This document shows, piece by piece, positions 1 through 14,422 of a stretch of 64,000 nucleotides of DNA. The translations under genes and the position numbers were made by a program. Origin of the DNA: Gnetum montanum (taxonomy: Eukaryota; Streptophyta; Gnetopsida; Gnetales; Gnetaceae). The number at the start of each line of letters is the position of its first letter. Positions within the stretch are counted from its first letter, which is position 1. The stretch lies in NCBI GenBank assembly GCA_015680685.1, contig MNCI01005895.1, forward strand, positions 495,470-559,469, given 5' to 3'. Under the pieces are notes generated by a model. The model was not told the origin of the DNA and did no database searches. It worked only from the letters and a program-made list of their open reading frames with translations.

Positions 1-2107
<2,107 letters not shown>

Positions 2108-4704
2108 AAGAGCTAAAGTTAAGGTATTGGTCTGTTTGGCAACTATTTGACTCTGATGTTGGAACCTGCAAAATGACCGCATTGTTGCGTCAGGGAAGGC
2201 ACTAATATAAAATGCTAGCCTCTGGAAGATACACAAAAGTATAACCGCTAAAAACATTGTTTATGGTTTGATTTTGTTTGTTTGTTACGTAGGCTACGCG
2301 TACATAAAAAAGTCGTCTTTTCATAATTTGTATTATGAATACAAAAGTATTGTTTTGGAATATTTAAGTACAACAATATTCTATTAATCAGTTACAAATG
2401 TAATAATACTTTTAGTTATAATGAATTTTTGTTGTTTTTATTGATAATATTCATGGAGGATAAATATTGTGAATTTTTAACAATGCTATTGTTCATGCAT
2501 AAATATTGGTCACATAGCATCACCCACAAAAACTTGTTTTAAGATACTATTACATACGGCACCTCTTATATGGGTATAGAAACCTGGACTCTTTTGGTAA
2601 CGGCAACATGGCAACATGGCGTTTTAAAAGGTAAGCAACACCCACAAAAACTTGTTTTAACAGACTATTACATAGGGCACCTCTTATATGGGTATGAAAA
2701 CCTCGACGCTTTTGGTAAGGGCAACATGGTGTTTTAAAAGGTAAGCATTATCACATTCAATAATGCTGATAATTTTAAATAACTTTGACAGGAAGTTTAA
2801 ATGAAATCTGTCCAAATTGAGAAAGAAATTTAAATAAAATAGCTATCCATTTCAGAAAATGAAAGTTTAAAACAAGAGAGAAATTAACATAAACTTCAAA
2901 TACAAACAAAGGCTTTAAATTTAAAATGGTATTTTTTGATTGCATATGAAACAATACTTAACAAAGACAAGAGATCATACCTCTTGGAATAACTGATAAA
3001 GAAAATGTTGAAAAAAAATAGAGAATATTACAGTTTCGTTATTATTATTATTATTATTGATTTTTAAAATAAGATTAAAAAATTCAACAACTTGGTTGGA
3101 GATAGCATCTTCACAGTTCAACATCCCTACCAGAATGAATATATGAGTAACAAATATCCCCATTAAGTAAAAGAAGCTTGAAAATCTAAAAACAAAACTG
3201 CTAATTTTGTGACTTTCAATAACTCTCACTGACATGTTTCTATGTTGACATTTAGTATAGCGTTCTTTCGGCATAGGAAATCGAATGTAGGGTACTGCCG
3301 CTTGAAAACTTGATTGATTTATTTATTTATTTTTGACAGCTTGTATCACTACCTTTGTTTCGGGTTTGACTGCACACACTAATTCCTCCGTTGGATTAGG
3401 AACTTCATATACTGGGATACTGAACAATCATAACGAGCACAGCATAGCAACGACCAAGTAGCAGAAAATCTGTGTGGTGCAGACAATTTTACAGTCGTGT
3501 TGGGCGCAGAAATTAACGTAAAACCAACGTGAAATCTTATGGTAGAGAAAAACGAGAATTTAAAGCGTGAATATTGACTGAAAGTATTGTACCAGCAACA
3601 CGGTACAATCATGAATCAGCAAATTGTAAAAAAAAAAAANCTAATTAATCATGGACCTATGAATAGCATGGGCAGTGTTCACATCATCAGCCATGAAATC
3701 AGTGATTCATTTTATTATAATAAAAGTAAAAGGAGATACCTTTTTAAAATGCCATACAAGATGGATTTTACTATAGATTTTCATGCTTAGAATTAATGTT
3801 ATGATATTATATTGTAGTAATATATGAGATTTATTGTTAACTTTTTCTATCATGTATCATGTTAAATGATATAGTATACATCTATGAAAAAATGAATAAA
3901 ATTTCCCTTTTTTCTTTACGAGTAAAGGAAAATAAATATTTATTAGTTTAACTTACAATCATTATTTATTAGCTTTATTACATAAAGTACTCTTAAGCTA
4001 GGAATACCATATTTAAATGATGATATTGTAGAATTCAAGTAAAGTTGTTGCATGAATTATTTTTTTCTTCTCCTCTACATGTCCTCTTTAATGATGATGA
4101 TAAACTCGATATTATTGCCTTGAAGAAATTATTACTAAGTTGTGAATAAAAGGATATGTGATTTCAAGGCTTATTGATTTGTTTAATTTTGGAAATTTAG
4201 TCATATATTTTTGAGATTACACAAAATATTTTTTCTCTATAGTGGTTTTTGTTTTTTATATTTAGATTTTTATTTGGTCATGTAGTGTATAGTAACAAAC
4301 ATGTCAAAATGAAAGTCAAGCTTTGAATTTATTAAAGAAAGGAAAAATATGCATATGCTTGTACTAGATGGCTTCAAAGTTTTGCAGTATGTTACTATAG
4401 ACATAGCTATACTACTAATAAGTCTTTTGCCTTTACATATTTTCATTTGTTAAGTTATAGGTTTTTAGTTATATATTATTTATCCTGTTTGTTTTGATTA
4501 ATTTTAGTGGAGATAAAAGCATTATGATGAAAGTAATGATGCTGTGATGTGATTATGCATTAAAATCTTTTTTATTAAAAGATGTATAATATATTTGGCA
4601 AGAAGTTATTAGAAGAAACAAAGTAGAAGATAACTTTCATAAGTAAGAAAGAAGTAGATAATAAGGTGCTAGTTTAGTAGAAAGACTTTTGTTTCAGAAG
4701 CTCC
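2108..4704. other. Intergenic DNA downstream of the kinase gene
   Basis: Holds the kinase 3' UTR and AT-rich spacer. It contains a tandem duplication (2521-2747), an (ATT)n microsatellite near 3039-3058, a stretch with retained CpG at about 3280-3610, and a small perfect hairpin (3586-3593 with 3602-3609, 8-bp arms, 8-nt loop). A single N at 3640 follows a run of A and marks an unresolved base or mini-gap. No convincing coding region was found; the short open frames here have no recognisable family. Confidence 0.6.
2521..2747. repeat. Two-copy tandem duplication, ~110-118 bp unit
   Basis: Copy 1 (2521-2638) and copy 2 (2639-2747) both start CACCCACAAAAACTTG and end GTTTTAAAAGGTAAGCA. Copy 1 carries an extra short duplication of GGCAACAT, which explains its greater length. 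The copies lie directly next to each other with no spacer. Confidence 0.88.
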
Positions 4705-5818
4705 TATTGATGCTAACATTGCCCATGCCAAGCATGCAACCATGAATTATTGATCTAATCACCAGGAAATGAGTAGAATACACATTGCAAATCAAGTCTA
4801 AGGAGGATATATAACACATCACTAGTAAGAATTGTTGGCTCTCCTATGGTAGTTGGATTAATAAAATCCATAGAAACCAAAGTAAATAAAAATAAAAAAT
4901 TGCATGACCTTAGAAATGTTCCATTCTGGAAAAGGTCCCTAATATAGAAATAAAGTGTCCTATACAATGAAAATTGGTATATAAAGCATTGGTTTTGTTA
5001 GATATTATATAATATAGGAACAGACATGATCATGCATGATTGTCAAAGAAGATCTGACCCTATGGGAAATTTAGTGCTTGAATTAATAGAATGCCTAAAA
5101 GAATTGTAAAACATGGGAGGTAGCTCATAAACTGCTGCAAACCTTCCAAAGACCAAGAAAGATGCATGAAGCAATCAAAGCTTCAAAATGGACAACAAAC
5201 CACTAACCAACCATGCTTGATGCATTTTTAGCAAACAATTTAAATGCTACATCTTCCATCTCCTTTGGAGTGTATCTTATAAGTTTTTCCTCATTGCCTT
5301 GTTGATCCAATAGATATGCATAATTACTAGTAATTATTCATTAGAAACAAGTATGCTAATCTAGAACTATTATACCATTTGGCCCTATTCTCCAAACTAG
5401 ATTCGAAGGCCCCAAAAACCTTAGTAGTGGCCTCAAAAAGATCATACTATTTCTGACTATTAAGAACATACTGCATTAGCTCACTATAATCAAACACCAT
5501 GAACAAAGATGATTGAGAACATAACTAGTAAGCTTCGGCACGCTGCCATTAGTAGGAGCCTTGGAGCAAAAGAAGTACAACTGTAGGTAGTGCAACAATG
5601 ACATGGATGACATTGTGAAGGTGGCGAAATGATGAACATAGGTAATCATTGGTTTCCAATTTCTTAGTTTAATTTACTTTTGTGGATCATCACATAACCC
5701 TTTCTAGTTGAGACTATTCTTGGGTTTTCGTAGCCATACTAAGGCACCCCAGGCGATAGTCTCCCTAAACAAGTTTAGTTTTCCAGGTGTTGATGTGTCC
5801 AAAATTTATGCATCAACA
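4705..5818 (+). repeat. Element 1, 5' LTR (shortened)
   Basis: Collinear with the LTR at 9374-11535 over both ends, but lacks roughly 1.05 kb of its middle, including the TATA-like site and the CT-rich leader seen in the 3' copy. Because the retained ends match, this is best explained as a deletion in this LTR, or alternatively an insertion in the other copy. Confidence 0.82.
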
Positions 5819-5824
5819 CCTTTT

Positions 5825-5841
5825 TAGTACTAGAAGGAGGG
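5825..5841 (+). promoter_or_regulatory. Element 1 primer-binding site, tRNA-Asn type
   Basis: Six bases after the 5' LTR the sequence matches TGGCGCTAGAAGGAGGG, the complement of the plant tRNA-Asn 3' end, at 14 of 17 positions. All three differences are G-to-A or C-to-T. A similar site sits beside the LTR at 54979. Confidence 0.72.
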
Positions 5842-6242
5842 CCATCTTTTAGCCTTTCTTTTCCATTTTCTAAAATATTAGTTTTTCTTGTCATTTTTCT
5901 TTTTCCTAATCCTATTTTCTTCCTATTTCAAAACTACTATTTCCCTAAATTTTATTTTCTTGTTCTTCCTATTAAAATCCCCTATCTTTGAACCCTTTAT
6001 TTTCTACATTTTTTTGAAAAATTGATATTTCTTGTTTCCTAAATATTATCATTTTCATTATCGGAATCCTAAACCTTCTTTTCCTAGTTCTGATTTTGGT
6101 AGTACTCACCTTAGTCCTAACTTTTGGTAAGGTGGTTTCATTAATTATTCAGTTTTAAATTTACTTTTGGAATATTTTTTATTTCACTATTTTTCCTTTT
6201 AAATTTTATATATATTGCAATTTCTTACATTTATTTTTTTTA

Positions 6243-6333
6243 TTTTATACATAGTAGATTTTAGTTCTCTATAAAAAAAATAAAGAANTTTTATACATAG
6301 TAGATTTTAGTTCTCTATAAAAAAAATAAAGAA
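6243..6333. repeat. 45-bp perfect duplication around a single N (assembly join)
   Basis: The 45 bases 6243-6287 and 6289-6333 are identical and are separated only by an N at 6288. The pattern is what a scaffolder leaves when two contigs overlap but are joined by a nominal gap, so the second copy is probably not real DNA. Confidence 0.85.
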
Positions 6334-6538
6334 TATTATTTCAATATTTTTTTCTTTTTACTTAATTTTATAGTTGTATTTTAGCATTTATATTTAGTAA
6401 TTTTGATTTTATGAGTGAACCCTCCCAACAAGAATCATTTCCCCCTACCCATAACCGACCAACTATCCATCGCTTTACTTTAAGAAAGTAATAAGCCTTG
6501 TGATTTTCAAGTTCTATCCCTAGAAAACTCAAACTAGA

Positions 6539-7117
6539 ATGGCAGGTAATCAACCTTCAACTTCCTTAGTAAGCAACACTTTTAACTTCATCAACTATCA
6601 CGATATTCTAGAGTCACTTCAAAACATAAATTTGTTCTTCAATCCCACAACCCCTACTTGTGATGCCCACCAACATATATAATGTTTTGAAACTTTACTA
6701 GGAATTCATAACATTGTCCAAAATGATATAGCATGTAGGGTATTTGTGAAAACTTGGAGGGGTAAAGCCACTCAATGGTTTCTAATGCTCCCTAATGCCT
6801 CTATCAACTGATGGAAAGAGTTTAAGAATAAGTTCCTACTTTAATTTAACAAGTTCACTAGCTCGGCCTTAGCATCAAACAACTTCACAAGCTTAAGAAA
6901 ACTACAAGGGGAAAATATCCAGGATTACAACCTAAGATTCCTCCATCAGCTTGCTTATGTGCCAAGTGAGATGCATTTACAACTGGGTGGCATATTCAAT
7001 TTTTACTTGTTCAGTATTGATCCATTCTTTGCCCATGCCATTAAATCTAATCTCAACATAACAGAAATACAAGGAGCGATGGCTAAAGTCATTGAATTAG
7101 AACAATTACCCTCATGA
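6539..7117 (+). pseudogene. Element 1 gag (Retrotrans_gag-like), broken
   Basis: One frame from an ATG at 6539 reads about 190 codons with three internal stops, at least one of them a likely C-to-T change. It carries the gag core pattern: VFVKTWRGKATQWF, then WKEFKNKF, LRKLQGENIQDYNLRF and an acidic/hydrophobic helix region. Gag would form the virus-like particle that packages element RNA in the cytoplasm. No zinc knuckle is readable after it. The preceding 5840-6540 is a T/C-rich leader without coding signal, which is usual between primer site and gag. Confidence 0.68.
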
Positions 7118-7204
7118 ATAGCACTCAAACCCAATTTGGAATGATGAGTGTTAGCAACCCTATGCAATCTAGTCCTCTACCTTTACAACTTTTCTAATGA
7201 CCAA

Positions 7205-7993
7205 TACTATGTTTCAAACTCCTAATTAACTTTTATAACTCCAATATAAATATTAGTATTTTGATTATTTATGCAAAGATGTTATAAATGACCATGAGAG
7301 TGAAATTTTAGAAATAAATTCTCTTGATTCTAGTAAATGTGAAGAAATCTATGGAGATACCTTGCCTTGTCATCAACCTAATTAAAAAAAAAATCCTTTT
7401 GTGTGACCCACCACATTTAGGGAAAAATAAAGATATAAATGAGATCCCAACCATTAAGACATTAGAAGGTGTGCAAAATTTTGATGACATATGAATTGAA
7501 CATATTCCTAAAGAAGTTGTATTTGATGACTTAAAAAAGCTTAGACTTGTTAGACCTAAGATTAAAACTTGGATGAAAGAAAAACTTGATAAACTTTTGG
7601 AATCTAAAATTATTTTATCTTATGAAACATTCAAGTTGGACATCAAATTTAGTGCCTAATAGAAAATAAACAAGAAAATTGCGATTATGTCTTATTTTTC
7701 ATAATCTTAATCATCAACAAATTGTTAAAAGATGCTTTGACAAGAAACACACAGGTAAAGTCTTTAAAATAGGAGATCTAGTCTTATAAAGAGATAGAGC
7801 ATCTAGACAAATAGGTCCTAAAATTAAGTTTTCTCCTATGTGGTTAGGTCCATTCAAAGTTACAGACATCATTGGTCCCAATATTTACAAAATTGTTGAC
7901 TTGTAAGTATATAAGTTACATAGGAATTTTAATGCATTTCATCTAAAACATTTCTACTTATATGCCCCACATGGACACCTAGTAGATCCTTAG
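7205..7993 (+). pseudogene. Element 1 pol remnant: RT start fused to integrase C-terminus
   Basis: From about 7480 the frame reads into an RT entry region (IKTWMKEKLDKLLESKII), shifts frame once, and then gives SNLVPNRK and RLCLIFHNLN, matching the WVSNLVPVRKK..RLCVDFRNLN signature at the RT N-terminus. Immediately after this, at about 7715-7725, the text becomes FDKKHTGKVFKIGDLVL, then MWLGPFKV, NIYKIVDL and NAFHLKHFY, which is the integrase C-terminal (GPF/chromatin-binding) end, stopping at 7993. The YxDD box, RNase H and the integrase DDE core are absent. A single deletion of some 2-3 kb explains this; the copy could not make its own enzymes. Confidence 0.72.
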
Positions 7994-9096
7994 TTGCATG
8001 TTTTCTTCCCCTTCGCTATGCATTTCATTTGTATATAGTTGCATTTGCATATTTTATCTACATTTCAATCATTTCTTTCTTAGCATAATGGATTTGGTCT
8101 GATTTATGCTTTTCAACATGATTTTAGTAATCATTATGATCATTTGAGTTACTAGGCATTGGGTCATCACAACACCATTTAAAAATAATGCAAGTATAAT
8201 GCTTTATATGAAATATCTCATTACCATTATATAAAATCTCCTTTATATGATATATATTTCAATGATGTTATGATTCTTCCCAGTCTATTTCAAGGTTTTA
8301 GTTTTATTAGCTATGTTGGATTATGGAGGATGGGATTTATGTTAACTTATCATGTAATCATTATGATCATGTGAGTGTAGGATATGTGAATTTGGAGAAT
8401 GGTTAGTTACAATCACTAGGTGACCTTCAAAAATTCTATTTTTTCTCTCCTAAGCCTCAGCCCTCAAGTGTGATGATCCATGGCTATCCTATGAGCAATA
8501 GCGTGAAGTGGGTTCATCTCCTCTTGAGAACCCTTAGCCATTTAGGAGCCCTAATATGATGGAATAATTAAAAAGCACATGCATGAGGGTTGAACTACAC
8601 CATGGGAAAAGTTCCAAAAGGATCATGTTCTTTGGTAGTGTAGCTAACTGGCTAGACTGGTGTTGGAATTTCTTCCTTAAGAATAAAGTACACCATGAGC
8701 AAAATTTCCTTAAAATAAAACAAAAGAATAGCCAAAAAAAATTTCATTGGTAGTGTAATAAGTTCTTGAGTATGATGGGGTTTTGTAGTAATCCTCACCC
8801 TAGCCTCCATTTCACTTTTCAAACTATTTTTCCAAAATTCAAAAAAAAAAAAAAACAAAGAGAATAGCCAATAATCCTTTTTCACCCATTTTCTTCTTAA
8901 ATGTTTAAAAAAAGAAAAAGAAAAGAAAAGAAAGAGTCCCAAGGAAAAATTTGAAAGTTGTGGCTAGCAATGATATAAGAAAATATTGTCCTCTTCATTA
9001 ATTTTGGCATAAGTCTTGTTCTCAAAGTAGTCTACATATTTTTCACTTTTACCTTCTGAGAATATTTGGAATGTAATCTTAATTATATACTTTAAT

Positions 9097-9128
<32 letters not shown>

Positions 9129-9373
9129 GTTAAAGGAATATATGTTTTGAGCCTGATTAAATAAGATGGTGTGGTAAGAGTGGCCCATGTTTAGTTCTCT
9201 CTTGATTATATGGTGATTTTTAATCAAGTTTAGATTAGTGTAGTTCACTTTCAAATTTCAATTTGTTTGTTTTGTGATCTTTTTGATCATCTATCTTTTG
9301 CATCTACTTTTTGAAAATTTTATGATTTTGTTGCTTCTTGCACTTGCATGCAATTTCCAGTTTTGGGGCTAAG
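7994..9373 (+). other. Element 1 3' untranslated interior
   Basis: No coding frame is convincing between the integrase end and the 3' LTR. The stretch contains A-rich runs near 8840-8940, a (TATG)n microsatellite at about 9099-9129, and TTTTGGGGCTAAG directly before the LTR, which may be a worn polypurine tract. Confidence 0.5.
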
Positions 9374-11535
9374 TGTTGATGCCAACATCACCCATGCTAG
9401 GCACAAGGGCATGACTTATTGATCTAATCACTAGGAAATGGGTAGAATACATAATACAAGTCAAGTCTAATAAGTATATATAACTCATCACTAGTAATAA
9501 TTGATGGCTCTCCTATGGTAGTTATATTAACAAAATTCACAGAAAGAAAAGTAAATAAAAAAAAAATTGCATGACCTTAGAGATCCTCCATTCTCACAAA
9601 GGTCCCTAATATAGAACCAAAGCATCTTGTACCATGAAAATTATTATATAAAGCATTACTTTTGTCAAATACTGTATAATATAGGAATGGGCATGATCAA
9701 GCATGATTCCTAAAGTAGATTTGACCCTACGGGAAATTTACTGATTGAATTAATAGAATGCTTAAAAGAATTGTAAAACATAAGAGGTAGCTTTATAAAC
9801 TACTACAAACCTTCCAAATATCAACAAAGAGGCATGAAGCAATCAAAGCTCAAAAATGGATAGTAGACCACTAACTAGCTATGCCTGATGCATTTTTAGT
9901 AAACAATTTAAACAATACATCATCTAGCTCCTCTTGAGTGTATCTTATAAGTTTTACCTCGTTACCTTGTTGATCCAATAGATACCCATAATTCCTAGTA
10001 GTTATTCATTAGAAACAAGTGTGATAATTTGAAACTATTATACCAGTTGGACTTATTCTCCAAATTGGATTCAAAGCGTAAAAAACTTTAGTAGTGGCCT
10101 CAGAAAGATCATACTATTTTTTACTATTGAGAACCTATAGCATCAGCTCACCATGCTTGGACACCATGACTAGAAGATAATTGAGAACATAATTGGTAAG
10201 CTTGGGCACATTGCCATTAGTAGGAGCCCCAGAGTAGAAGTAGTATAGTTGTAGGCAACGTAGTAGTGACATGGATGACTTGGTGAAGGTGGCGAATGTG
10301 GTGAACATTACATTGTAGTAACTGACGTGTGGTAGTGGCTAACGAGCTGGTGGTAGACATTACATAGGTAATTGACATTGTAGTAGTGATGAACATGCAA
10401 TAGTGGAAAACTAGGGTGTAACCGATGGTGTTGAACATGGGCATTCAATGGCACTAGCTGGGAGCTATTATAAAAGCAATAGGAGGGTTAGTTGCAAAGG
10501 GAGAATGAGGGAGGTAGATCAAGAACTCTCTTTATTTCTCTCTCTAGTGACAAGCAACGTAGGATGAGGGTGAGCAGCATAGAGATCTCTAGGCCTTATT
10601 TTCTCCTAGTATCACAAGCAACATTAACAAGAGCCATTTGTAGGAGTAGCCAACAACTGGGAATTGAATTGCCTTCCCTCTCTAGCTAGCAGACATGAGT
10701 AGATAGTTCTCTCTCAAGACCCCTCTCTATCTCTTCCCCTTTCAAATAGTGATAGGTCTAAATGGCACACTAGATGTGGCAGATGCACTAAAACTATGGT
10801 AGCTCTAAATGATGCATTATACATCGTAGATTTCCATGAATGGCAGTGGCTATGGTAGTGTGTCAGAGACATGTTAGTAGCAACGAGTGGCCTCCCCCTT
10901 TTCCACTAGCCAATGGGAATAGGGGATTGGCATGATCTCTCTCTCTCTCTTGCTTGTGGGTTGAGTACTGGGTGGTCAAAAATCAGCAGGTGGTAGCTGA
11001 TGGTAGTAACTTCAGCCAATAGACGATGGGACTTGCAAAAAATAGATGCAAGTGGCTCATGATAGATGTGGTAGATAGTAGTGTGTGTCTATAATCGAAG
11101 GTGGTGCATGTCAAAAACTAGTAGTAGCAGATGGTGTAGAGGGGATGATCTTGTTAGGGAGCTCAGATTGTGTTAGTATTTTGGTGATTCCTACACTGCT
11201 ATTTAGGGTGTCCTTCATCTTCCTTGTCCTCCTCTTGCACATATGCCATGCTACTACTAGGCAACCAAAGATAGGGTAGAAACCAGCAACAACAAGTAGT
11301 AATAGTAGGATATTGGAAAGAATTTTAAATTTAGTAGTCATTTTACTATTTCTCATGATTTGATTTAAATTTTTTTAATTTTATAATTTAATTTACTTTT
11401 TTAGAAAATCACATAGCTCTCTCTAGCTGAGACTATTCCTAGGTTTCCATACCCATATGGAAGGCACCCTAGGTGATAGTCCCCCTAAATGAGTTTTTCT
11501 TATGTGTTGATGTGTCAAAAATTTATGCATCAATA
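9374..11535 (+). repeat. Element 1, 3' LTR (long form, 2.16 kb)
   Basis: Begins TGTTGATG and ends CATCAATA. Its first ~950 and last ~150 bases align with the 5' LTR; the middle (about 10320-11380) is present only here. That middle holds many GTAGTAGTG/GGTGGTAG-like short motifs, a TATA-like site and CT-rich tracts (for example 10936-10951). Confidence 0.82.
10466..10476 (+). promoter_or_regulatory. TATA-like promoter element in element 1 LTR
   Basis: TATTATAAAAG lies between a GTAG-rich repeat-like upstream part (U3-like) and a purine- then CT-rich downstream part that would be the transcribed leader. Its position is what an LTR promoter needs; start-site use is inference. Confidence 0.45.
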
Positions 11536-11861
11536 ACTTCATATTATGGTTAGATTCTTGTAAGAAATGGTTAGTTATAAAATTTTAATTTAATTATATA
11601 TATTAAGAGAAAATATTTTAAAAATTGATTTTTCATTCCAAGATGTCCTGGCACCTTGCCATCCTACCAAGGAAGAATAAGAAAAAAATCAAAGATTTTG
11701 GTGAAAGGACATGAACAACAAATTGCTAATTTTGTTCAAATATTCCACTAAAAAGAAAAATAATAGAAATACTATAAGAATCAAAGAAGAATGTGATAAA
11801 ATACTAAAGAGTTTAGTGAAAGAATTTGAATAACAATTTATTAATGTGGTTCAAATCTTAG
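11536..11861. repeat. Spacer between elements 1 and 2 with a ~52-bp direct repeat
   Basis: This 326-bp stretch separates two LTR elements. About 11691-11742 and 11805-11857 are diverged copies of one segment (shared skeleton GTGAAAG..A..TGAA.AACAA..T), 114 bp apart, so the region is probably an older tandem duplication. No coding signal is seen. Confidence 0.6.
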
Positions 11862-12727
11862 TGATGAAGTTGAATTTTGAAGGACTACAATATTAAATAT
11901 ATGATATTGTAGCATTAGCTACATCATCTTATATGTGATATCATGGGATGCATGTTAGTCTATAAATACAATAGTTAGACACATAGATTCAAAATAGATT
12001 TCATTCCATAGTAGTGTAACTCTTGTAGTTTATTTTCATGATTTTAGTTCTAAGTACTTAGTAGTGTAGGCCCACAGTGTGGTGTTAAGTGATTGCATGG
12101 AGTATTTATTCAAGTGAAGTGTACTTGGATACATTTCATGACCAGAAATAAAGATTGAGATTGCTTATCATCATTGTAGCATCCACTTAGTTTTCTTTCT
12201 ATTTACTTAGACTAATTATTCCTATTTTCCTTAGTTAATCATTTACTTTACTAGCACTTTATTTTACATGCTAAAAGTAAGTGGTATGGATATGAATTAT
12301 TTCAAGCACTAAGTGTAGTTATCTAGTAACCTAGTAGTGTTATCACTTGGTATGCCTTGTAGTGGTACACTTGGTAATTCTAATGATGGCTACATGAGTC
12401 CAAGGTATGTACAGAGAATTAGGACTAGATATCCATCATCATAGGATAGAATAGGTTCATTTACTATTTTCCTTAGAATTAGAAACTATTTTTACTTTAC
12501 TATATTTGTTAGGAGTAATGGCCTATCAACATCATGATATCATATACCTCATTGTGAGCTAAACCAGACATGTAGACTTCACTAGCTCCATGTGGGAAGA
12601 TAGTGGTCTCAAACTTAAACCAATTACTAGCATAATTACATTACCTCATCCATGGATTATGATTTGGTTATGCATGAAATTCTTATTACTTGCATGGATG
12701 GATGTTGGATTGCTCCACTACTCATCA
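11862..12727 (+). repeat. Element 2, 5' LTR
   Basis: 866 bp, bounded by TGATGA and TCATCA (perfect 6-bp inverted ends). It matches the 3' LTR at 33789 over its readable length at roughly 85-90% by eye. TATAAATA at 11961-11968 follows several GATAT-type dyads. Confidence 0.88.
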
Positions 12728-12728
12728 T

Positions 12729-12746
12729 TAGAGCCGTTATCAGGGA
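12729..12746 (+). promoter_or_regulatory. Element 2 primer-binding site, tRNA-Asp type
   Basis: One base after the LTR the sequence matches TGGCGCCGTTGCCGGGGA, the complement of the plant tRNA-Asp 3' end, at 14 of 18 positions; four... of the changes are G-to-A or C-to-T apart from one C-to-A. A weaker match to the initiator-Met primer site was considered and is poorer. Confidence 0.72.
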
Positions 12747-12859
12747 CAAGTCAATGTATGCTGAGTGATTGATTTCACAAAGTTCATTGTATCATAATTC
12801 AAAGTTAAAACTCATAACTCTAAAATAAGCACACATAAAAAAATGTCTTAAACCAAAAC

Positions 12860-14422
12860 ATGGCTTCAAACAGAATACATCATCATTTGCCAAGGAGACA
12901 AAGAGAAGTAATAATAGAATCATTAAAGAAGAAGAATGGTGGATGTCAATGCAAATAAGAATAACATATGCTCACATTGATCCTTATCATCTAGATTTTA
13001 ATTTCATCTTTCATCAATATAGTCCAATGAGATGGAGAGACATATAAGGCAACATAGTCTTGCCTCTAGATCATGTAGCACTTCATATGCTCCAAGATGC
13101 CTTAAGGGAAATGACTTTGAACCAAACCTAGGAAGGGTACCTTGTGGCCAAGCACATGACAAGGCCCTATGAACACATAAAGGAGCAGAAGAGGAGAGAT
13201 GCTACCAAGGAAATCAATCATGTACATAACAAAGGGAAGTAGGTTAACACTTCCATTATCTTGGAAGAACTCAATGTTGATGCATTTATTATAGAACAAC
13301 TCCACTAGAATCATGAAGAGCATTCAAAAACACCTATCATTAGACTTGAGAAACCTATCAAAGTTGAACTACATTTCATCCTAGTAGAGACACATAAGAG
13401 GGAGGCCACTGACTTCAAGTATAAGTAGGACTTAAGGTCAAGAGTTTTTGCCAGCTCCTATAGAGAAGAATACCAGAGTCATGAAAGGAGGACAAGAAGA
13501 TACCATTCTTCTATTGCCTCATCCTCATCCTCACAACTGTTAGTGGAATCTGATAGAATGAGGCCAAGGCATCAGTACCATGATAGGAATGAGAGAAGGA
13601 CTCATGATCATTATGACTATCATCCAAAATATTCATATCAGGAAGATGAATGATATGAATGAAGAATACATAGGAATTGAAGAGAGGATCATGAAAGAGA
13701 TAAGCATAGTAGGGGGTACCAGTACAATAGAGCATACAAATTTGATCATGATGATGAATCCCTAATGGCAACTTATAGCATGATTAACATCTAGGATGTT
13801 GCTTACATTCCAACTAGGCACATGGGGGATAACTATATCAAATGGCTCAATATGAATAATATGCCAAGATTTAAAGGTGGTTATAAGGCTAATCCAGAAC
13901 ACCACCTCCAAGATTTCCACAATGCCTACATCCTACAAAATATCTAAAGTGATTGGAAAAAGTTGAAGTTGTTCCCATGAACACATGTGAAAGAGGCAAA
14001 GAGCTAGTATAGATCACTAAAACCTAAATCGATTAGAAGATGTAGTACCATGCTAGAGATGTTTAATGACAAGTGTCAAACTTACTAATAGGTATTTATC
14101 TTAAGAAAACAAACCCAAGGATGAAAGTAAGTGACTCATGAAACCCTTTATGTGGTAATGGGTAGGTACTATTTACTACTACACAGATGTCCAAGCCATG
14201 GATTCTCACATCAGGAACAACTAAGGAACATTGTAGATGGGTTAAAAAACAAAACTAGAGAGATCCTTGGGGTGTATGCCCAAGGTAGATTATCTATGAT
14301 GACTGCCCATCAAATCTAGAGACTAACTAACGAAGTGGTGAAGGAAGAAGATGAGCTCAAAAAGAGATAATCAGGCGAAGAATATAATAGAGATCCATTG
14401 GTTAGGAAAAGAGATGTGTGAG
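12860..14422 (+). pseudogene. Element 2 gag, 5' part (cut by element 3)
   Basis: Starts at an ATG reading MASNRIHHH and continues with frameshifts and stops. A clear gag core is at about 13830-14320: MPRFKGGYKANPEHHLQDF, then AYILQNI, DWKKLKLFP, EAKS, and QEQLRNIVDGLKNK with GVYAQGRL, the usual capsid C-terminal helices. The 13430-13770 stretch encodes a charged, low-complexity linker. Reading stops at 14422 where the minus-strand element 3 is inserted; the rest resumes after 25172. Product role: capsid of the retrotransposon particle. Confidence 0.65.

Larger units (their letters stand above)
4705..11535 (+). mobile_element. Element 1: internally deleted Ty3/gypsy LTR retrotransposon (tRNA-Asn primer type)
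   Basis: Two direct LTRs flank a ~3.55 kb interior. The LTR termini are TGTTGATG / CATCAACA (inverted repeats), mutated to TA at the left of the first LTR and to CATCAATA at the right of the second. A primer-binding site, gag, and a truncated pol are read in order on the + strand. Pol keeps only the beginning of RT and the integrase C-terminus, so the copy is non-autonomous. The flanks GCTCC (4700-4704) and ACTTC (11536-11540) could be a 5-bp target duplication that has suffered two transitions. The tRNA-Asn primer is typical of the Tat side of the plant gypsy tree; that lineage call is inference. Confidence 0.82.

Noticed and set aside
3379-3612. 77-codon minus-strand frame in a CpG-retaining patch
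   Set aside because: No family motif, and no matching neighbour exon; kept only as unassigned intergenic DNA.
10217-10444. 75-codon minus-strand frame in the element 1 LTR
   Set aside because: Its Thr/Ser-rich text comes from the repetitive GTAGTAGTG-like motifs of the LTR, not from a gene.
12735-12752. Initiator-Met tRNA primer site for element 2
   Set aside because: TATCAGGGAC resembles TATCAGAGCC, but the tRNA-Asp alignment starting at 12729 has more matches, mostly transition differences, and the same 1-base spacing as in element 3.
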